NCBI GenBank assembly: GCA_017437095.1
Contig: JAFSBW010000082.1
Coordinates: forward strand, 1-32,200
Direction: 5' to 3'
Source: Oscillospiraceae bacterium
GTDB lineage: Bacteria; Bacillota; Clostridia; Oscillospirales; Oscillospiraceae
Length of the DNA: 32,200 bases
Part shown: positions 24,442-30,642 of the stretch, piece by piece
Position numbering within the stretch: the stretch's first letter is position 1
How the letters are laid out: the number at the start of each line of letters is the position of its first letter
The notes under the pieces: model-generated
Seen by the model: only the letters and a program-made list of their open reading frames with translations
Told to the model about the DNA's origin: nothing
Database searches by the model: none
Position numbers and translations under genes: made by a program

Positions 24442-24996
24442 ATGTATTACCGCATGAAAGTTGCCGGGCTGGAAAGAGATCTGCCCATCTGTCCCGTAAA
24501 TGAAAAGCTCTATATCGCCGGTTTCGTTATTTTTGGCGACCAGGAGCTTACCGTAGCTTGCGCCCGGGAGCTGCTGCAGCGCGCCCCGGAGTACGACTAT
24601 ATCATTACCGCCGAAGCCAAGGGCATCCCCCTGGCCCATGAGATGGCCCGCCAGCATGGGGACAAAAAGTACATCCTGGCCCGCAAAGGCCCCAAGCTGT
24701 ATATGCGGGATATTTTCAGCGTAACCGTCAACTCCATCACCACCGCCAAGGAGCAAAAGCTCTACCTGGACGGCGCGGATGCCGCCCTGATGCAGGGCAA
24801 GCGCATCCTGCTGGTTGACGATGTGATCTCCACCGGCGAGAGCCTGAAGGCCCTGGAAGCCCTGGTAGAAAAGGCCGGGGGCATCATCTGCGGCCGCATG
24901 GCCATCCTGGCCGAGGGCGACGCCCAGGAAAGAGAAGACCTGGTCTACCTGGAAAAGCTGCCCCTGTTCAACCCCGACGGCAGCGTTATGGAATAA
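24442..24996 (+). CDS. Type I phosphoribosyltransferase, adenine-PRTase-like
   Basis: A 184-residue cytosolic enzyme of the PRTase fold. The PRPP-binding loop ILLVDDVISTGES holds the acidic pair D126-D127. An upstream EAKGIPLAHEMAR segment resembles the hood region of adenine and xanthine PRTases. The likely role is purine base salvage: base plus PRPP to nucleotide plus pyrophosphate. The precise base is not readable; apt-like is the best guess, and xpt or a regulatory paralogue are possible. It has a private promoter and a strong terminator. The ATG has AAGGAGCGA just upstream. Confidence 0.82.
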   Translation: MYYRMKVAGLERDLPICPVNEKLYIAGFVIFGDQELTVACARELLQRAPEYDYIITAEAKGIPLAHEMARQHGDKKYILARKGPKLYMRDIFSVTVNSITTAKEQKLYLDGADAALMQGKRILLVDDVISTGESLKALEALVEKAGGIICGRMAILAEGDAQEREDLVYLEKLPLFNPDGSVME

Positions 24997-25005
24997 GTTG
25001 CATAC

Positions 25006-25036
25006 AAAAAAGCACCTCGCCAGAGGTGCTTTTTTT
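25006..25036. terminator. Bidirectional intrinsic terminator
   Basis: AAAAAGCACCTC, loop GCCA, GAGGTGCTTTTTTT. It ends the phosphoribosyltransferase message on plus. The run of A before the stem makes it equally good on minus. There it is the first terminator after the queT-DUF2156-GNAT operon, placing array A4 and the heptamers in that operon's 3' UTR. Confidence 0.93.
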
Positions 25037-25037
25037 A

Positions 25038-25065
25038 ATTACAAATTACAAATTATAAATTACAA
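25038..25065. repeat. Heptamer tandem repeat, ATTACAA type
   Basis: ATTACAA, ATTACAA, ATTATAA and ATTACAA start directly at the T-tail of the terminator, as the CAATTGA heptamers do at 13254. Confidence 0.88.
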
Positions 25066-25069
25066 ATTG

Positions 25070-25290
25070 CGGGCGGCAGACGGTTGGAGATTGTAGGGGA
25101 CGGGTTTCCCGTCCCGTGACAGCGGGGGTTGGGAAAGAGTTAAGATTGGAGAGTGAAGAGTGAAGATTTCCTTGTGTAAACCCAGCTGCGTTTTGGCGGG
25201 CGATTCGTGAATCGCCCCTACGGTCTTTGACGGCAGACGGTTGGAAAATGTAGGGACCGGCGTCCTCGACGGTCCTTGGCAGCAGGGAGC
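25070..25290. repeat. GTAGGG palindromes with GGCAGACGGT lead module
   Basis: Two copies of one module are seen: GGCAGACGGT, exactly 8 bases, then a GTAGGG palindrome (25075-25122 and 25232-25284). The first palindrome is nearly identical to that at 13399-13428. Between them are GATTGGA/GAGTGAA heptamers at 25144-25171 and an inverted-orientation unit, GGCGATTCGTGAATCGCCCCTAC, near 25202-25221. No coding sequence is seen. Confidence 0.82.
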
Positions 25291-25296
25291 GGAAAA

Positions 25297-25379
25297 GATT
25301 GAAGATTGGAGATTGAAGAGTGGAGATAGCGGATATCTTCACTCTTCAATCTTCAATCTTCAATCTCCAATCTCTATCC
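25297..25379. repeat. Inverted heptamer repeat forming a long hairpin
   Basis: The left arm is GATTGAA, GATTGGA, GATTGAA, GAGTGGA, GATAGCG. The right arm is the complement in heptamers: TTCACTC, TTCAATC three times, TCCAATC, TCTATCC. The arms pair over roughly 35 bases with few mismatches around GGATATC. The period stays seven through both arms. Confidence 0.88.
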
Positions 25380-25390
25380 TTTTAGTGCCA

Positions 25391-25610
25391 GCGGCATTTT
25401 GCAAAGCGCCTGTTCGGTGGGCAATCATGGCGTTAGCCAAATCATGGAGCGTAGCGAGAAATCATGGGGCGCGATTGAAGCGCCTCAATTCATGACGCGC
25501 AGCGTTAAATCATTCTCCTGCCGGTTTTTATGATTTGCCCTACGGGCATGATTTGCCTGGCGGCATGAATTGCTATGGGCATGATTTGCCTGGCGGCATT
25601 TTGCAAAGCG
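25391..25610. repeat. Hairpin-chain array A4 flanked by an 18-bp direct repeat
   Basis: GCGGCATTTTGCAAAGCG occurs exactly at 25391-25408 and 25593-25610. Between them lie GGC-gtta-GCC, GGCGC-gattgaa-GCGCC, ACGC-gca-GCGT, GCCC-tac-GGGC and two copies of GCC-tggc-GGC with AAATCATG/AATTCATG and ATGATTTG/ATGAATTG linkers. The constant core is at 25440-25469. The right direct repeat abuts the stop codon of the GNAT gene. Confidence 0.85.
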
Positions 25611-26357
25611 TTAGTCAAGGGCAAAAGAGAAGTGGGTAGGCTTAGGGGCATCTTCGGTTAAGGGGCAGTACATGGCCCATTTTTTGTCGCTGCCGGGGGT
25701 GCGCATCGTTACGGCTTGGCAGCCCAGGCTGGCGGCTATGGCGGCGGCGTGGGAAGGCTCGCCTAAAAGCTCCGGCACAAACAGCCGCTCGCCCTCCCGG
25801 ATAGCGGCGCAAAGGGTAGGCCCCAGGCGGTAAAACTCTGCCTGGGTGGCAAGAAATGCCAGCATTTCCGGCCCTTCCACCGCCGCACCCTCTGGGAGCA
25901 GAGCTTGCCGCTGGGCGGCGTACTGCCGGGCCGTCAGCCTTTGCAGGCTCTGGGGCCGGGCGGCAGGCAGGGTAAATTCACAAATGCCGGTAGCGTCGGA
26001 AAAGCCCATTTTGGCGTACATATTCCGCAAATTTTCGCTGCCGGGCACCAGCAAGATGCCTTTGTAGCCCTGCCCGGCCATTACCTGCCTGGCTTTTTCC
26101 GTCAGAGCCCGGCAAAGGCCCTGGCCCCGGCTTTCTTTGGCGGTAGCCACGGCGTACAGGTAGGCGATCTTCTGCCCCCGGCAGGTACAATCCAGCCAGT
26201 AGCAGGCGGCATCGGCTCCGTTTACCGCCAGGCAGCGCGTTTTATCAAAGGCGGTGGCAAAAAAGCTGTCCAAAAGGGGGTCCAGATCCCCAAAGGCTTC
26301 CTTCCAGAGCCGGCGCAGAGCGCCGAGCTGCTCGGTGGTGGGGTGGTTAATATTCAT
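25611..26357 (-). CDS. GNAT-family N-acetyltransferase
   Basis: A 248-residue protein with a GNAT domain in the N-terminal half. The acetyl-CoA loop is RGQGLCRA at 77-84 (RxxGxG/A pattern), and NLRNMYAKMGF at 109-119 is the usual C-terminal motif. Residues 130-248 form an extra domain I do not recognise. The acceptor substrate is unknown. The start lies inside the end of the DUF2156 gene (11-base overlap) with GGAGG 5 bases upstream, so the two are translationally coupled. It is the last gene of the operon headed by queT. Confidence 0.88.
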   Translation of the reverse strand: MNINHPTTEQLGALRRLWKEAFGDLDPLLDSFFATAFDKTRCLAVNGADAACYWLDCTCRGQKIAYLYAVATAKESRGQGLCRALTEKARQVMAGQGYKGILLVPGSENLRNMYAKMGFSDATGICEFTLPAARPQSLQRLTARQYAAQRQALLPEGAAVEGPEMLAFLATQAEFYRLGPTLCAAIREGERLFVPELLGEPSHAAAIAASLGCQAVTMRTPGSDKKWAMYCPLTEDAPKPTHFSFALD

Positions 26358-27258
26358 AGCCGTCCTCCAATAGGCAGGCCCAGCTTTTTTCTACCATGTG
26401 GTGGGGGTAGTAGGAAAGCTTGGCCTTGCGCAGGCCCTCCAGCCCCATATCATCCTCCCGGTTCAGGTACTGCACAGAAGGGTATTTCTCCCGCAGATGC
26501 TGGGCAAAGGCCTGGTTGATGGCGGGGTAAGCCCCGTCGGCTTCGGGCAGGGCCTTTTCAAAGTGGATATCAAAGGTAACCGCGTTCAAAGGGCTGCCCA
26601 GGGTAAAGGCCAATACCTTGCTGCCGTCTAACAGCACCATGCCCTCCATGCAAAGGGCCTCATAGTCCTTCAAAGCCTTAAAAATGGCGGCGCGCTCCAT
26701 ATAGAAATCGGCCTGGGGGTCTTCTTCCAGCCGTTTTTCGTACCAAGCGCTTAGCATGGCCTCCACCTGGGGCATAAGGCTCTCGCTCAGCGGCACAGCC
26801 TGGGCCTGGGGATAGGCCTTGTAAAATTTGTTCACATGGTTGCGCTTTTTCTGGTAGGGGCGGCCCTTCAGATCCGCCAGGTCGTGGATATGGTACACAT
26901 AGTCGTAACCCGCCCGGTCGCTGTGGATGCGAAAACGCCCGGGGTAGCTCTCCTGCAGCCAGGCAGCATCCTCTCCGGTCAGGCCGGTAATGCGGCAGGG
27001 AATGTCCCGGCTACGGGCATCGGCGATGATGGCATCCAGGGCGGCGCGCTTATCCCCCGGGCCAACGGGGAATGGGTAGACGCTCTTGCGGTTAAACTGA
27101 GAAAAAAGCACCATACACCCGGCTACCATCGCTGCCCGCTGCCTGCCCCAAAGGTATAGGTTGGCAAAGGAGTATTCGCAGCCCCGCTCCCCGGCGGCTT
27201 CCAGGATGGGGGCGTATACCGGGCGGTCAGAGAGCGCCAGGCGCTGAAAATCGATCAT
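26347..27258 (-). CDS. DUF2156 protein (MprF C-terminal-like acyltransferase fold)
   Basis: A 303-residue soluble protein. Features typical of the DUF2156 family include the N-terminal CEYSFANLYLWG, the central KKRNHVNKFYKAYP and the C-terminal YLNREDDMGLEGLRKAKLSYYPHHMVEK. The same fold forms the aminoacyl-transferring domain of phosphatidylglycerol lysyltransferase MprF (family knowledge). This protein lacks the MprF membrane domain, so its acceptor is unknown. It lies 33 bases after queT and overlaps the GNAT gene. GGAGGG sits about 6 bases before the ATG. It would share the queT riboswitch. Confidence 0.88.
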   Translation of the reverse strand: MIDFQRLALSDRPVYAPILEAAGERGCEYSFANLYLWGRQRAAMVAGCMVLFSQFNRKSVYPFPVGPGDKRAALDAIIADARSRDIPCRITGLTGEDAAWLQESYPGRFRIHSDRAGYDYVYHIHDLADLKGRPYQKKRNHVNKFYKAYPQAQAVPLSESLMPQVEAMLSAWYEKRLEEDPQADFYMERAAIFKALKDYEALCMEGMVLLDGSKVLAFTLGSPLNAVTFDIHFEKALPEADGAYPAINQAFAQHLREKYPSVQYLNREDDMGLEGLRKAKLSYYPHHMVEKSWACLLEDGYEY

Positions 27259-27291
27259 ACAGATCCCTCCAAGTAAAGTATGCGCTGTTTT

Positions 27292-27777
27292 TTAAAAAGA
27301 AAACCGGCTGCGGTGCTTAAGCAGGGTAAGGCGCAGCAGATTGCCCAGGGTAAGCATCACCAGAGCTTCCCCCAATGCCACGCAGCCGCAGTTGAGCCAG
27401 AAGCCGCCCCCCATAAAAAAGCTAAGCTCCCAGCCTACCAGCGCTCCGTTGAATACCGCGGGCATCCAAAGCCCCAGCCAGGGTCTGCGCCGCAGCAGCC
27501 ACATGGCCCAGGCGGAAAGGGCGGTGGCCGCTGTGCCGATGAGGATATCCAGAGGCAGGGCCGCTGCAAAGGCCAGGTTGAACACGGCGCAGCCGATGCT
27601 CAGCCCCGGAATGGCCGCCGGGGTAAAAAAGGCCAGCACATTCAGGCTCTCCGCCACCCGGAACTGGATCATCTGGCTGGCAGAGCCGGGGAAGATCACA
27701 TTTTGCAGGTAAGAAAGGGCTGCGTACAGCGCCGCGATCATAGCGCCGTGGGCCAGAGAGGAAGATGTTTTTTTCAT
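27292..27777 (-). CDS. queT: Queuosine-precursor ECF transporter S component QueT
   Basis: A 161-residue membrane protein with about five helices. It matches the QueT family: a short N-terminus, MIAALYAALSYL, QFRVAESLNVLAFFTPAAIPGL and FWLNCGCVALGEALVMLTLG. It binds a queuosine precursor (preQ0/preQ1 or queuine) and works with a shared ECF EcfAA'T module encoded elsewhere. The start at 27777 (MKKTSSS) has GGAG 7 bases upstream; a longer frame to 27849 would run through two terminator hairpins and is rejected. The preQ1-I riboswitch upstream independently supports the assignment. Confidence 0.93.
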   Translation of the reverse strand: MKKTSSSLAHGAMIAALYAALSYLQNVIFPGSASQMIQFRVAESLNVLAFFTPAAIPGLSIGCAVFNLAFAAALPLDILIGTAATALSAWAMWLLRRRPWLGLWMPAVFNGALVGWELSFFMGGGFWLNCGCVALGEALVMLTLGNLLRLTLLKHRSRFSF

Positions 27778-27793
27778 AACAATGCTCCAAAAA

Positions 27794-27820
27794 TCAAAAA
27801 ATGGGCGCAGCCGCACCCAT
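27794..27820 (-). terminator. Second leader terminator of queT
   Basis: On the minus strand ATGGGTGC, loop GGCT, GCGCCCAT is followed by TTTTTGATTTTT. It ends just before the queT ribosome binding site, inside the 5' UTR. Confidence 0.75.
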
Positions 27821-27825
27821 CCCAT

Positions 27826-27849
27826 AAAAAATGAGGGCAATGCCCCCAT
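27826..27849 (-). terminator. First leader terminator of queT
   Basis: On the minus strand ATGGGGGC, loop ATT, GCCCTCAT is followed by TTTTT. It starts 6 bases after the riboswitch aptamer tail, where a transcriptional expression platform is expected. Confidence 0.78.
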
Positions 27850-27854
27850 CTAAG

Positions 27855-27895
27855 CTCCTAGTTTTGTTTATAGACAGGATGGTTACGAACTGTCT
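27855..27895 (-). promoter_or_regulatory. preQ1-I riboswitch aptamer
   Basis: Read on the minus strand: stem AGACAG, 12-base loop UUCGUAACCAUC, stem CUGUCU, then the A-rich tail AUAAACAAAACUAGGAG. This is the preQ1-I plan (one hairpin plus an A-rich tail). Loop bases GUAACC and tail AACAAAACNAGG resemble the Thermoanaerobacter aptamer, with a possible CC:GG pseudoknot. Its place, directly before two terminators and queT, fits repression by preQ1 through termination. It begins about 10 bases downstream of the predicted transcription start. Confidence 0.82.
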
Positions 27896-27911
27896 TATTC
27901 GGCTTTTTTGT

Positions 27912-27940
27912 ATTATAGCCCAAAGCCGAGCCGGTGTCAA
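27912..27940 (-). promoter_or_regulatory. Sigma-A promoter of queT-DUF2156-GNAT
   Basis: On the minus strand a perfect TTGACA (27940-27935) and a perfect TATAAT (27917-27912) are separated by 17 bases. It is divergent from the CaCA exporter promoter, with 31 bases between the two -35 boxes. Confidence 0.88.
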
Positions 27941-27971
27941 CCGGCAAAAGCCCATTTTGGAAGAATGTTCC

Positions 27972-28001
27972 TTGACAAGGAAGCTTTGGCTGTGGTATGA
28001 T
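27972..28001 (+). promoter_or_regulatory. Sigma-A promoter of the CaCA exchanger
   Basis: TTGACA at 27972-27977 and TATGAT at 27996-28001 are separated by 18 bases. The transcript starts near 28008, immediately before the riboswitch. Confidence 0.75.
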
Positions 28002-28010
28002 TATCAGGAT

Positions 28011-28133
28011 AAGTGGGGGAGTAGCGAGCGCGCGGAAAAGCGCGTAGCAAGTCAACAGTTCGGCAGCAATGCCTGGCTTGCTTCAAATCGCCAGACTCAT
28101 GCAAAGCCTTTTGGTATGCATGGCAGATCCCTG
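28011..28133 (+). promoter_or_regulatory. yybP-ykoY (Mn2+-sensing) riboswitch
   Basis: The hallmark GGGGAGUAGCG is at about 28016-28026. It is followed by the helices GCGCGC/GCGCGU, AGCAAG/CUUGCU (enclosing GUCAACA and GGCA-GCAA-UGCC) and AUGCA/UGCAU, and a closing GGCAGAUCCCUG. The order and the spaced GGGGAGUAG and 3' AGA-CC segments match the L. lactis and E. coli yybP-ykoY elements, which bind Mn2+ (family knowledge). The outer P1 helix is short here (GGG/CCC with mismatches beyond). An intrinsic terminator follows 16 bases later, so Mn2+ should switch the gene on by preventing termination. Confidence 0.85.
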
Positions 28134-28149
28134 TTTTTGGCCGAGCATT

Positions 28150-28175
28150 CCGGTGGGCATGCCCCGGCTTTTTTT
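28150..28175 (+). terminator. Riboswitch expression-platform terminator
   Basis: CCGGTGGGCATGCCCCGG folds into a six-bp stem with one bulge and is followed by C and seven T. It lies in the leader, 34 bases before the gene's start codon. Confidence 0.78.
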
Positions 28176-28208
28176 GTTCCGGGAACATTATTTAAAGGAG
28201 ATATTTTT

Positions 28209-29240
28209 ATGCTTGAGTCCATCCTTTCCTGGTATGCTGGCCTTACCGACACCCTGGTAGGCTCTCTTGGCCTGTTCGCTGTGGGCCTGGTGCTGCTCAT
28301 TAAGGGCGGCGACTGGTTTGTAGACAGCGCCACCGCCATTGCCAAGCGCTTCCGCGTGCCGGAGATCATCATCGGCGCTACGGTGGTATCCATCGGCACT
28401 ACCCTGCCTGAGGTCATGGTTTCCGCTACCGCCGCCATCAACCACAACGGCGCCATCGCCTATGGCAACGCCATTGGCTCCATCATCTGCAACACCTCTC
28501 TCATCGCCGCCCTGACCATCGCCATCCGTCCCGCCCCGGTGAACAAAAAGGCCATCGTTATGCCGGTGCTGTTCTTCTTTATTTCCGCTGCCATTTATTT
28601 GGTAGCAGCCTATGTGTTCGGCAGCTTTGACCGCTGGCTGGGCATCGTAATGCTGTGCGTTTTCGCCCTGTATATGACCCTGACCATCCGCCAGGGCTTC
28701 AAGAATCCCACTACTGAAGAGCATGATGAGGGAGCTGACGCCCAGGAAGAAGGCTCCTTGCTGGGCAACATTGTGCTGCTGGTAGTAAGCGCCGCCCTGA
28801 TCGCCTTTGGCGCGGATATGCTGGAGGGCTCCTCCGTATCCCTGGCTACCATGGCCGGCATCCCCACTGAGGTGGTAGGCGTTACCATCGTAGCCCTTTG
28901 CACCAGCCTGCCTGAGCTGGTTACCGCCATTACCGCCCTTATGAAGGGCCACGGCGCCCTGTCCTTGGGCAACATCATCGGCGCCAACATCTTCAACCTG
29001 GTGCTGGTATCCGGCGTGGCCGTTACCATCTCCCCCTTCTCCGTTCCCCAGGGCAGCACCATCTTCGGCCAGAACACCTCTCTGGTCATGGAGATCCCTG
29101 TAATGGTGGGCGTTATGGCGCTGATGACCCTGCCGGCCCTGATGAAAAAGAAGCTCTTCCGTTGGCAGGGCGTTACCCTGCTGGGCATCTATGTTACCTT
29201 TGTGGTGCTGCAGGTGCTCATCGCGCTGCATGTGATCTAA
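28209..29240 (+). CDS. CaCA-family cation exchanger under a Mn2+ riboswitch
   Basis: A 343-residue membrane protein of the Ca2+/cation antiporter superfamily, with about ten helices and two inverted alpha-repeats. Alpha-1 has GTTLPE at 63-68 and GNAIGSIICN at 86-95. Alpha-2 has CTSLPE at 231-236 and GNIIGANIFN at 254-263. An acidic cytoplasmic loop lies at about 168-182. By homology alone it would be called a calcium/sodium antiporter. The yybP-ykoY riboswitch in its leader suggests it exports Mn2+ or protects against it (inference). AAAGGAG lies 8 bases before the ATG. A longer frame runs upstream through the riboswitch and is rejected. Confidence 0.9.
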   Translation: MLESILSWYAGLTDTLVGSLGLFAVGLVLLIKGGDWFVDSATAIAKRFRVPEIIIGATVVSIGTTLPEVMVSATAAINHNGAIAYGNAIGSIICNTSLIAALTIAIRPAPVNKKAIVMPVLFFFISAAIYLVAAYVFGSFDRWLGIVMLCVFALYMTLTIRQGFKNPTTEEHDEGADAQEEGSLLGNIVLLVVSAALIAFGADMLEGSSVSLATMAGIPTEVVGVTIVALCTSLPELVTAITALMKGHGALSLGNIIGANIFNLVLVSGVAVTISPFSVPQGSTIFGQNTSLVMEIPVMVGVMALMTLPALMKKKLFRWQGVTLLGIYVTFVVLQVLIALHVI

Positions 29241-29251
29241 AGCAAATAGGC

Positions 29252-29286
29252 AAAGCCCCAAACCGAGCCAGGTTTGGGGCTTTCTT
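29252..29286. terminator. Intrinsic terminator after the CaCA gene
   Basis: AAAGCCCCAAACC, loop GAGCCA, GGTTTGGGGCTTTCTT. It is a perfect 13-bp stem. On minus it ends in TTT only, so it would be weaker there for the gene at 29428-29856. Confidence 0.9.
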
Positions 29287-29324
29287 AATTAGAAATGAGG
29301 AATTTGACCGCGCCGGTGCGGCGA

Positions 29325-29388
29325 GATAAAAGATATAAGATAACGATGCCGGGTATCTTATATCTCATATCTTATAACTTATATCTTC
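29325..29388. repeat. Inverted heptamer repeat, TATCTYA family
   Basis: The left arm is GATAAAA, GATATAA, GATAACG. The right arm is TATCTTA, TATCTCA, TATCTTA, TAACTTA, TATCTTC. GATGCCGGG is between the arms. Same family as 263-304 and 17825-17852. Confidence 0.83.
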
Positions 29389-29405
29389 ATTCCAATACGG
29401 TGTAT

Positions 29406-29431
29406 GGCGGGCGGCTGGTAGCCGCCCCTAC
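29406..29431. repeat. GTAGGG-type palindrome supplying a stop codon
   Basis: GGCGGGCGGCT-ggt-AGCCGCCCCTAC, the inverted orientation of the GTAGGG family. Its terminal GTAG, read on minus, provides the TAG stop of the gene at 29428-29856. Confidence 0.75.
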
Positions 29432-29856
29432 TTTCTCTCCTTTTGGGCTGCGCCCAGCTGGGAGAGGATCATAGCCAGGGTGCTTTGGGCCATGGGGATC
29501 AGGGCCTGGAAGGCCGGGCCAAAATCCTCACGGCCGCAAAGGGCCTGGTACTGCCCCAGGGCCTGCAGCTGCACGGCGTAGCATTTTCGCAGAGCGGCGG
29601 CGTTCAGGGGCGGGGCTTTTCCGGCGGCGGCTGGGGCTGGGCTTTCCCCGGTCAAAAGGGCATACATCCCCCGCAGGGCATTGGCCTGGGTGCGCAGGGG
29701 GCTTTGCAGGGCTGGGTTTCCGGCGCAAAGCTGGGCGCAGGAAACCAGCGGAGGGATCAGCTCCAGGATGCGGCCGGCATCATTTTCCGGCGCTTGGGGG
29801 GCGGCGTGTACCCGCTGCCAGACGGCGGCGGCTCTGCGGTTATCAAAGCTGGGCAT
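29428..29856 (-). CDS. Small helical protein of unknown function
   Basis: I do not recognise this 142-residue protein. It looks mostly alpha-helical, with an Ala/Pro-rich linker at about 75-85 (SPAPAAAGKAPP). Helical segments such as RILELIPPLVSCAQLCAG and LRKCYAVQLQALGQYQALCG, with scattered Cys, Glu and Gln, vaguely resemble small ferritin-like helical proteins, without clear metal-ligand motifs. The start at 29856 (MPSFDNRR) is chosen because GGAGG lies 7 bases upstream; an ATG two codons earlier is too close to it. The stop lies inside a palindromic repeat, so the original C-terminus may have been altered. It is divergent from lexA. Confidence 0.65.
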   Translation of the reverse strand: MPSFDNRRAAAVWQRVHAAPQAPENDAGRILELIPPLVSCAQLCAGNPALQSPLRTQANALRGMYALLTGESPAPAAAGKAPPLNAAALRKCYAVQLQALGQYQALCGREDFGPAFQALIPMAQSTLAMILSQLGAAQKERK

Positions 29857-29955
29857 ATCCATTCCTCCATTGGTTTGGTAAGCCATTGTATGAAAAAGCT
29901 TAAAAATTTGTGCGAAAACCGGCAAAAGGGGCTTTCTTTTTTCGTTCAAATGTGC

Positions 29956-29961
29956 TACAAT
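29956..29961 (+). promoter_or_regulatory. Probable -10 box of lexA
   Basis: TACAAT sits 31 bases before the lexA ATG, with a poor -35 (TTTCTT at 29933-29938). I see no GAAC-N4-GTTC SOS box between 29857 and 29991, so LexA autoregulation is not evident from the sequence. Confidence 0.4.
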
Positions 29962-29991
29962 TTAGCTATATTATAAAAGAGGAGAATGACT

Positions 29992-30570
29992 ATGCCCAGA
30001 ACCAGCGACAAGGCAGAGCACATTTTGGAGTTTATCAACCAGTTTACCCAGGCCAACGGCTACGCCCCCTCCGTGCGGGAGATCGGCGCGGCGGTGGGTC
30101 TGCGGTCTACCGCTTCCGTCAGCTACCATATTACCCAGCTGCAAAAGAAGGGCTACCTGCAGGCGCCGGAGGCCAAGGGCCGTAAGCGCTCCCTGGTTAC
30201 CGGCTCCCGCCCCGGCCAGATCCCCGTTGTGGGCGTAGTTACCGCCGGCGTGCCCATCCTGGCCTTTGAAAACCAGGAAGGCACCATGAGCTGGGACGGC
30301 GACCCCGGCTGCTTTGCCCTGCGCATCCAGGGTGATTCCATGATCAAGGCCGGCATTCTCGATGGCGACCGGGTGGTGGTGCGCCCCCAAAAGAACGCGG
30401 ACAACGGGCAGATCGTTGTTGCCCTCATTGGCGACGAAGCTACCTGCAAGCGCTTCCAGAAGAAGGATGGCAAGGTCTGGCTGCTGCCGGAGAACGACAA
30501 TTACCAGCCCATCGACGGCACCCACGCGGAGCTGATCGGTGTAGTCAAGGGCGTAGTTCGGGAATACTAA
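29992..30570 (+). CDS. lexA: LexA repressor
   Basis: A 192-residue SOS repressor-protease. The N-terminal winged helix (about 1-65) contains APSVREIGAAVGLRSTASVSYHITQL. The C-terminal S24 peptidase domain has the nucleophile S116 in QGDSMIKAGI and the general base K153 in DEATCKRF. The self-cleavage Ala85-Gly86 lies in VVTAGVPIL. All elements of RecA-stimulated autocleavage are present. The start is 29992, 7 bases after GAGGAG; an ATG two codons earlier is 1 base from it. Downstream, the usual terminator appears cut off at the boundary with foreign-looking DNA. Confidence 0.96.
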   Translation: MPRTSDKAEHILEFINQFTQANGYAPSVREIGAAVGLRSTASVSYHITQLQKKGYLQAPEAKGRKRSLVTGSRPGQIPVVGVVTAGVPILAFENQEGTMSWDGDPGCFALRIQGDSMIKAGILDGDRVVVRPQKNADNGQIVVALIGDEATCKRFQKKDGKVWLLPENDNYQPIDGTHAELIGVVKGVVREY

Positions 30571-30576
30571 AAAAAA

Positions 30577-30596
30577 GGACGGCTTCGGGGCGGTCC
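30577..30596 (+). terminator. Possibly truncated lexA terminator at a sequence junction
   Basis: Seven A precede GGAC-GGCTTCGGGGCG-GTCC, an imperfect stem, but AATAAAAC follows where a T-run would be expected. The loss of the T-run coincides with the change in codon use that begins here. Confidence 0.5.
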
Positions 30597-30642
30597 AATA
30601 AAACAGTTTCACAAAGAAGCATACGAGGAATTCAAGCAGACT

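Noticed and set aside
25241..25495. An 84-codon frame between the phosphoribosyltransferase and GNAT genes.
   Set aside because: It is built from heptamer repeats and palindromes and has no ribosome binding site.
27778..27849. A longer queT start at 27849.
   Set aside because: The extra 24 codons are the two terminator hairpins; the QueT family N-terminus begins at 27777 next to a ribosome binding site.
29857..29991. An SOS box in front of lexA.
   Set aside because: GTTCAAATGTGC at 29944 has one half in the wrong orientation; no GAAC-N4-GTTC is present.
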